Shown here piece after piece: positions 17,596 to 23,011 of a DNA stretch of 23,011 nucleotides. This stretch comes from Nemertoderma westbladi (Eukaryota; Xenacoelomorpha; Nemertodermatida; Nemertodermatidae): assembly GCA_032718475.1 (NCBI GenBank), contig JAUCBJ010002250.1, forward strand, positions 1-23,011, given 5' to 3'. The translations under genes and the position numbers were made by a program. The notes below the pieces were generated by a model. That model saw only the letters and a program-made list of their open reading frames with translations, was not told where the DNA came from and searched no databases. Position 1 is the first letter of the stretch. Each line of letters starts with the position of its first letter.

Positions 17596-18307
17596 CTTTG
17601 GCTTTCTAGTATATATACATTGTAAATTCATATATTACCCTCCGGCCTCTGTCACATTTTGTTCTTATATTTTAATCAGTGCATGACCATTTTATTTTGT
17701 GGTTAACTGAATATAGCCACCGGGAATAATTTGAACTCTAAGGGATACATTTACTGGATTCAAATTAAAGTGGGATGGATTCATGTTGTTTATGTAAGGA
17801 ATGTTATTATTATTATTTGATTTAATTCGCACGAGGCGACAATACAGGGTAAATGTAAATAAAAATGCACGCAAATGCACAATAAAACAGCTGGCTAAAA
17901 ATATAAAGTATGTGATTAAAATATCATAGAGGTGGCTGAAGAATACAAGGAGTTAGTTGTCAGTCGCCACTCGTGGACACAATTACTTTGCATGCAAAAA
18001 CTGTGTACTGAATAGTTCAAATGATTTAGAGCATTACCGGACAATGAGCAATACGCAATACAATAAATAACAATATATAATTAACGATTGAAATCTGATC
18101 CAAGTTTTAAATATTACAACGGTACATCCCTGTGGTTGTAGTCAATATTATAAATTGATATTATTACATCGAGCAGAGGAAATTGTCACAATTGTAAGAT
18201 AAATATATAATCAATGAAGGCAACATTATGTTATAATCAATATAGTGTATGGAAAAGAGTATGCTGTCACTGAGAGTACATAAAAAAATAAAACATTGCC
18301 GTTTGTA
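17596..18307. other. Non-coding stretch, partly 3' UTR of a decayed LINE
   Basis: No gene was recognised. The part next to 18308 lies where the 3' UTR of the minus-strand LINE remnant is expected, but I could not find its tail or a target-site duplication. A 62-codon frame (17692-17880) has no recognisable features. Confidence 0.5.
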
Positions 18308-19440
18308 CTATGAAATGTTGAAAAAACTTAGGATACGTTCAGGCTTATCAGTGAAAGTACCGGATGAGTAATAGCAGCTGCGAGTAAAATTGAGTTGAAA
18401 TGTCTCTAGATATGTGAGTTGGTCAGGTTGTAATCTCTCTTTCAATGAACGCATACTGTAGCTGTAACTCAGTACTGATGACAGACGTGGCAGTGGGAAA
18501 GTACATCTACACGCATCATAGGTCGAGCCGAGACCAACATAGCGGCGGTTACCGGCCATTGTATCATTTAAGCAAACCCCCAGCAGAGCTTGTAAAATTA
18601 TATTAGGGCAATAACGAGACCTCAGTATAGTCCCTACACATAGTTGATATGCTATTGTGGATATGGGATGGCAGCCTAAAATGTTGTATATAATGTTGTT
18701 GTCAACGTAGGAACCAATATGCAGGAGACCACGCAATGCCTTGCGGTAGTGAACATCAACCTTCTCAATGGCAACCTTACTGAGTGCCCCTATGTTGAAT
18801 TTCAGACTATACGAAATAGATGGGACGGCAATAGTTCGCCACAGATAGGAAATAGTATCAATGTCGATGTTGCGGACTGTCCAACCTTTCCGATGGAACA
18901 TATCTGAGAGTATCGAGATTGTCTGGATACAGTCTTTATGGAGGTTTGAGTTGGGTGCGGATAATAAATTGAATCCAAGGAAAACAAACGTAGGACTTTC
19001 GCTTATTAGAGTACCGCCTGCGTTAATAAAGCAAGGTATCGGTGGAGTGGTAGTCCCAATTCCACGATGACAGATCCATTTTGTCTTGCTATGTTCGACA
19101 TGAAGTTTCAGATCATTTAGTACATCAATAAGGCGAGCAACAAGTGTCTCAAGTTTGGCAGCTGTGTCGGCGCAAAGAAGAAAATCGTCGGCATAAGCCA
19201 CGATACCAAGCCACATCAAAGTTATATTGAACCCAGCGCCATCATCATTCATATTGTGTAGCGCATCTTTAGTATACAACAAAAATAATGCTTTTAATTG
19301 GTTGAGAGACAAAGATATGATCCAAGTTATGATGGTGAAAAGTTGGAAGATTGTTATTGAGATGTATTTTCATGTGGAATATTTTTATCTCGTATTTAGT
19401 TTCAAGTGGGGCAATCCTTTAAAAATTATTGTACATCTTG
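18308..19440 (-). pseudogene. Decayed LINE RT, diverged relative of the foldback-borne LINE
   Basis: An open stretch of 334 codons (18308-19312) aligns with the C-terminal half of the 783-codon RT. Shared landmarks are YADD (residues 40-43), HSKTKW, FLGFNLL, KGWTVRNIDI, the YRKALRGLLHIGSYV block, RRYVGLGSTY and the ending PERILSFF. The segment corresponding to QGSLLSPTLF is shifted into another frame (GSYLCLSTN), and upstream (about 19320-19440) only stop-ridden similarity to the LKFGD region remains. Motif A and the endonuclease are absent. The protein has diverged clearly from the foldback-borne copy, so it is an older insertion of a related family. Confidence 0.8.
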
Positions 19441-20171
19441 GTCACCTTCCGCTTAGCTAGGGTTTCCAACATGACATCACGACCCTTTAGCTCGGCAATG
19501 AGTAGTCGTTTCTCACAAGATTTGAGCGAATCGATTATAAAAGAGTGAGGACACATGATACCCCAGTAATGGCTACATCAGAGGCATCAGTTTATAAATC
19601 TAACATCATAGTAGGGTCAGGTGATATCAAGATAGACCGAGATAGAATGTCTTTTAATATATAGACAATTGTAATGTACTGAGGTGACGAAAGAGAACAG
19701 AACAATTTCATGTATTTTGTTGTATTTTATAGTATTATTTTATTGCATTTGATGTATATATGATTTGATTACACATGTATCTTCAACACATTATAGGATA
19801 AAGAATGTTACTACCAGAAGAACGTTACTCGAAATTGTTCCATTACTATTGGAGGAATAACATACGATGTTCCGAACCATGAAGGTGAAGTAGAAAAACA
19901 AACTTAAACCTCAGCCCAACAACACCCGCACTCTCGTGTACATTATGACATTATGTATTTGACCGGCGGGAGTTTAACAAGATTTCCTACAGGAGAATTA
20001 TACTGAATCAAACCGCATCAAGCTGTCGCCTATTTCTCCATTCGCATCCAAGGGATTTTTGTAGATATTTTCCTCAATATTGTAGGAATTGCATCATGCT
20101 TTGTTATTGTTCTCTTACAATATCTACACTACAATAATAAATATAGTAAAGGAAAATTCTGACGCAACATG
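19441..20171. other. Non-coding DNA with an old dispersed repeat
   Basis: No gene was recognised. 19680-19850 contains sequence related to both flanks of the foldback element. The minus strand at about 19445-19555 is open (AELKGRDVMLETLAKRKV), but I cannot tie it to any family. Confidence 0.45.
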
Positions 20172-20430
20172 GTGATGCAATTTAATTAAACCACAGAGTC
20201 CATAGTTGTATGGTTTACTATTGGAAAGAACTTACAGTATTCTTATGGAACAACAATCGTGATGGTGCAATTAAACCACACACTCCATAGTTGTATGGTT
20301 TACTTTTGGAAAGAGTTTACAGTATTCATATGGAACAACAATCGTGATGGTGCAATTAAACCACACAGTCCATAGTTGTATGGTTTACTTTTGGAAATAA
20401 TTTACAGTATTCATATGGAACAATAATAAT
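20172..20430. repeat. 85-bp tandem repeat, three copies
   Basis: The landmark CCATAGTTGTATGGTTTACT occurs at 20200, 20285 and 20370, a constant 85-bp period, and is followed each time by GGAA, TTACAGTATTC and ATGGAACAA. CCATAGTTGTATGG is itself nearly palindromic. Copies differ by a few substitutions, and the first has a short insertion in its leading part. Confidence 0.9.
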
Positions 20431-20432
20431 AT

Positions 20433-20498
20433 CGTGCCACTGTAACATGTTATATTGTGTTTAGTTTATTGTTTTGTTAAATAACGTGCCACTGTAAC
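20433..20498. repeat. 14-bp direct repeat pair around a 38-bp AT-rich stretch
   Basis: CGTGCCACTGTAAC occurs at 20433-20446 and 20485-20498, just before the decayed LINE. It could be a target-site duplication or a short tandem duplication. The intervening 38 bp show no element. Confidence 0.6.
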
Positions 20499-21375
20499 CT
20501 GCTCCTTTCTCTAAATTGATAATTGAACATTGAGGAGGGATATTAATTCGCCAAGATGAGATTTGCGACCAGTTTCCCCCCTGTCTCCCTGGAAGAGGAG
20601 GCATATTTGCTAAACCCGAACCAAACCTTCCAGAACAAGGGTCGAGATTTTTGAATGTGCTCGAGTTCCCCGATATTCTCCGATTATGTGCACACCTCGC
20701 ATCCATACGACACGGCGGGATAAACCACAGCCTTCCAGAGGCGAGTTGCCGATTCGATCAAGATACAGATGATATCATTGTCGACAGGCGCACACAATCT
20801 TGTGGTATATCCTATACCCTTGTGGTATAAATTATCGTAGCGTACTGCGTTTTTAGTTGAGAAAACGACACCGAGGTAGTTGAATGATGGTGTAAAATTT
20901 AGAGGAGCTCCATTTATATGTCGCTACATCATTCACTGCAAGTCTTCCTCCTCGTCTGAACTTGATAATCTTAGTCTTCTCAATGTTTACGAAAATATCG
21001 TTGTCTTTACAGATAATAGAGAGAGCATCGAGACCCCGTTGAACTTGTGAAATTGATGAGCCGATTATCACGAGGTCGTCCGTGTACATGAGTACCAAAC
21101 AGCCGGTAGCGATAATAAGCGCTGGGAGATCTGCCACAACTAACTGAACAGAAGAGGCGAGAGTTTATAATCACCTAGGATCACACCGATGCGATGGTCG
21201 GCATTATTGGCTCCAGAATATATGAACCGCACAAAAATTCACACAAATTTGATTGCCAGTATCGCCTGGATGCTGCAAAGAAAGTTTCGGCTTTCTCCAA
21301 GATTTGAGAGTTTCCGTATGCGTTTTGTGCGGTTGATCGAATCAAAAGCTTTGGTAAAATCTACAAAGACACATT
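20480..21375 (-). pseudogene. Decayed LINE RT of a different type
   Basis: On the minus strand, in several frames, RT landmarks appear in the right order: FVDFTKAFDSINR (motif A, about 21320-21360), GVILGDYKLSPLLFS (about 21140-21185), LMYTDDLVIIGSS (motif C, about 21060-21100), NIEKTKIIKFRRGG, then after a frameshift near 20910 FNYLGVVFST (about 20865-20895). LWKAVVYPAVSYGCEVC (about 20690-20745) and a C-terminal block RFGSGLANMPPLPG follow. The PAVSYGCEVC and FRRGG wording differs from the foldback-borne LINE, so this is another clade. Stops and frameshifts make it inactive. Confidence 0.8.
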
Positions 21376-21974
21376 AGATATTACCACCCTTGTGGCTCAA
21401 CGCGATCTTTATTATTGTATATAAATTATTGAATATAGTTCCCCATACATAAACCAAACGTTAGAATAATAAACCAAAGGTACTGGCCAGTAAGGTATAC
21501 AAACAAATAATGAATTTCAGAATTAATTGTCAACAAATTTACATCAACATTGATCTGTTAGAGAGATTACAGCTTGTCGCTACAACAACCCCCCCCCCCC
21601 CCCCCCCCCCCCCTTCCCTCGTCACTAAACCCGATAGATTTAGGGAAGGTTAGGAAACATTTGCAAGCTGTCACACAGTTCCTACACCAATAGGAACTAA
21701 GAAAACTTTTAGAGAGTTGTGCCCATATTTGGAGTTGCATCATCTCCTTGCATCACCTCAATTTTTCTATAAATTCGCAGGTTTATTGTTGAAAATTCAC
21801 ACATTTAAATCCAAAAACAATTTTACTAATACCTAATTGTGCATAAAGTTGTCAATATAGGCCAAATTTTGGAACTTTACTCAATACTGTCTACAGATTA
21901 ACTGAATCAAAAAGTCTCTGTTTTCATTAAAGACAAGATCATTCATTCGAAAAGTTTAGTTCACAATCAGAGCG
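21376..21974. other. Intergenic DNA with a long C run
   Basis: No gene seen. It contains 25 consecutive C (21589-21613) and presumably the promoter of the methyltransferase gene. The sequence just before the start (TTCACAATCAG, then AGCGATG) could be a splice or trans-splice acceptor, but this is only a motif. Confidence 0.5.
21589..21613. repeat. Homopolymer run of 25 C
   Basis: Uninterrupted C between TACAACAA and TTCCCTCG. The length is uncertain, as sequencing slips in such runs. Confidence 0.9.
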
Positions 21975-22646
21975 ATGAAGGAATTACAGAGCCCAATTGA
22001 AACCACGAGGGAATTCGAATTCTCATTCAACGGTTCTCTATTTAAAACCAACCAACATATTCTCTCTCCTTTGAACAGTTGCGTGGGTTACTCATGGGAA
22101 GTGTTCGCCACTCACCTACCTATACCACATCGCCACAATGTATCGATGCTCGGGGTGGGATGTGGCAGTGGCTGCATTCTCATTTCTAGTTACCTCCAAT
22201 ACGCAGACAGAATAAGCAGACTGGTCGGTGTGGACATTAACCCCCACGCTGTGGACTGCACCAAGGACAATATGGAACGGCACTCTGTAGAGGTTGGCGA
22301 ATGTTATGAAAGCGACCTGTTTCAATCTCTCAACCCCGTGGAGGACAGATTTGACGTCATCTTTTTCAACATTCCCTTCCTAAACATCGATGTTGAACCT
22401 ACAAATCTATTGGATGTTGCTTTTCTTGATCCTCAATTTAAATTATTTAAACGATTCTCCAAAGAGGTCGATGACTTTCTGGCGAACGGAGGTAAAGTCT
22501 ACATCGGTTTGTCCGGCGCTATCAGCAGCATGGGGGATCTAGAAGAGGCAGCCGCTGAGTGCAATAAGCAACTAGTGGCTACCAGACTACCTAACGCAGT
22601 CATTGAGTTGGAATTTACCATCTACGAACTACAACCAATTCAATAA
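21975..22646 (+). CDS. Class I SAM-dependent methyltransferase, HemK/PrmC-like
   Basis: A 223-codon single-exon frame beginning at ATG 21975, with an in-frame TAG 18 bp upstream, so the start is well bounded. The Rossmann methyltransferase core is clear: motif I LGVGCGSG (59-66), which binds S-adenosylmethionine; VGVDINPHAVDCTKDNMERH (84-103), with Asp87 expected to bind the ribose; ESDLF (112-116); and DVIFFNIPF (127-135) at the motif IV position. In HemK/PrmC and the related small-domain (MTS) enzymes that motif is NPPY or NPPF and holds the amide or base nitrogen to be methylated. Here it is NIPF, keeping Asn132. The short N-terminus (FNGSLFKTNQHILSP) lacks the long helical domain of PrmC. 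The substrate cannot be assigned from sequence; protein glutamine, RNA and small molecules are all possible. Confidence 0.8.
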   Translation: MKELQSPIETTREFEFSFNGSLFKTNQHILSPLNSCVGYSWEVFATHLPIPHRHNVSMLGVGCGSGCILISSYLQYADRISRLVGVDINPHAVDCTKDNMERHSVEVGECYESDLFQSLNPVEDRFDVIFFNIPFLNIDVEPTNLLDVAFLDPQFKLFKRFSKEVDDFLANGGKVYIGLSGAISSMGDLEEAAAECNKQLVATRLPNAVIELEFTIYELQPIQ

Positions 22647-22647
22647 A
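22642..22647 (+). terminator. AATAAA poly(A) signal overlapping the methyltransferase stop
   Basis: The last codons read CAA TAA A, so AATAAA (22642-22647) contains the TAA stop (22644-22646). If used, the 3' UTR would be only some 10-30 nt. An ATTAAA about 100 nt downstream (about 22745) is an alternative. Confidence 0.4.
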
Positions 22648-23011
22648 CTTACAAACATTATAATTTCTAAAAATCACTAAACTCATGTACAGTAAATATA
22701 CGGTGGATGGATTTATATTTATAATACCATTTTTTAAGTTATAAATTAAACAATAATTATCTTATTTTTGATATATATAATATATCCGTATCGATTATAG
22801 AACAAAATTTTATTTTATGGGTAAACTAACACTAAGTTTATTTGGGGGATTAAACAATAAACCCCGCTGTATTGTTATCTCGCCCAGTTTATACCAGAAC
22901 GCGGTGAATATGTGGAAGGGTTGAACTAACAGGATATAAACCTCTCTAAGATATTCGGTTCAAATAATAGTTCGGTAGGGCTCAATAAACGTAGTTTTAC
23001 TACTAGAAACG
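22647..23011. other. AT-rich intergenic DNA to the window end
   Basis: No open frame, RNA gene or repeat of note recognised. ATATATAATATAT-type low complexity lies near 22770-22785. Confidence 0.5.

Noticed and set aside
20461-20706. 81-codon minus-strand frame as an independent small gene
   Set aside because: Its middle part (RFGSGLANMPPLPG) fits the C-terminal region of the decayed LINE immediately upstream on that strand, so it is part of that pseudogene.

Overview
This is eukaryotic, metazoan-type DNA: AT-rich and mostly non-coding, with tandem repeats and several generations of transposon remains. It holds two apparently intact genes, both single-exon: an ELMO-domain protein and a class I methyltransferase. 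Nothing looks bacterial: there are no operons, no ribosome-binding sites, and the retroelements are LINEs. A marine invertebrate is a reasonable guess, but the sequence alone does not fix the taxon.

Layout. 1-1238: AT-rich, no gene seen. 1239-2500: a 26-bp minisatellite of about 48 units. It is interrupted by a 1.0-kb element with 21-bp terminal inverted repeats (2501-3510) and resumes for 1.5 units at 3514-3552. 3672-4392: a decayed C2H2 zinc-finger gene on the + strand with a 50-bp inverted duplication in it. 5919-6977 (-): an ELMOD3-like protein. 7721-7810: a 30-bp tandem repeat.

7771-17594: a recent head-to-tail duplication of a 4.9-kb unit. Each unit carries a foldback-type transposon (8155-11817 and 13051-16745) with perfect 24-bp terminal inverted repeats, 6-bp ATATAC direct repeats at its borders, and two large, mutually inverted arrays of a 31-32-bp repeat. 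The repeat is built on a palindrome centred on GTCGTGCGCACGAC. A 5'-truncated LINE with a long open endonuclease-tail plus reverse-transcriptase (RT) frame sits near the symmetry centre of the arrays. The unit also carries a fragment of an unrelated-looking LINE endonuclease.

18308-19440 (-): a diverged, decayed relative of the LINE inside the foldback element. 20172-20430: three 85-bp tandem repeats. 20480-21375 (-): a decayed RT of a different LINE type. 21589-21613: a run of 25 C. 21975-22646 (+): a HemK/PrmC-like methyltransferase whose stop codon overlaps an AATAAA signal.

The most notable structure is nested. A foldback element made of palindromic arrays inserted into an older repeat, a LINE then landed in its centre, and the whole locus was later duplicated in tandem while the arrays kept changing length. 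The two host genes show no functional link to each other or to the transposons.
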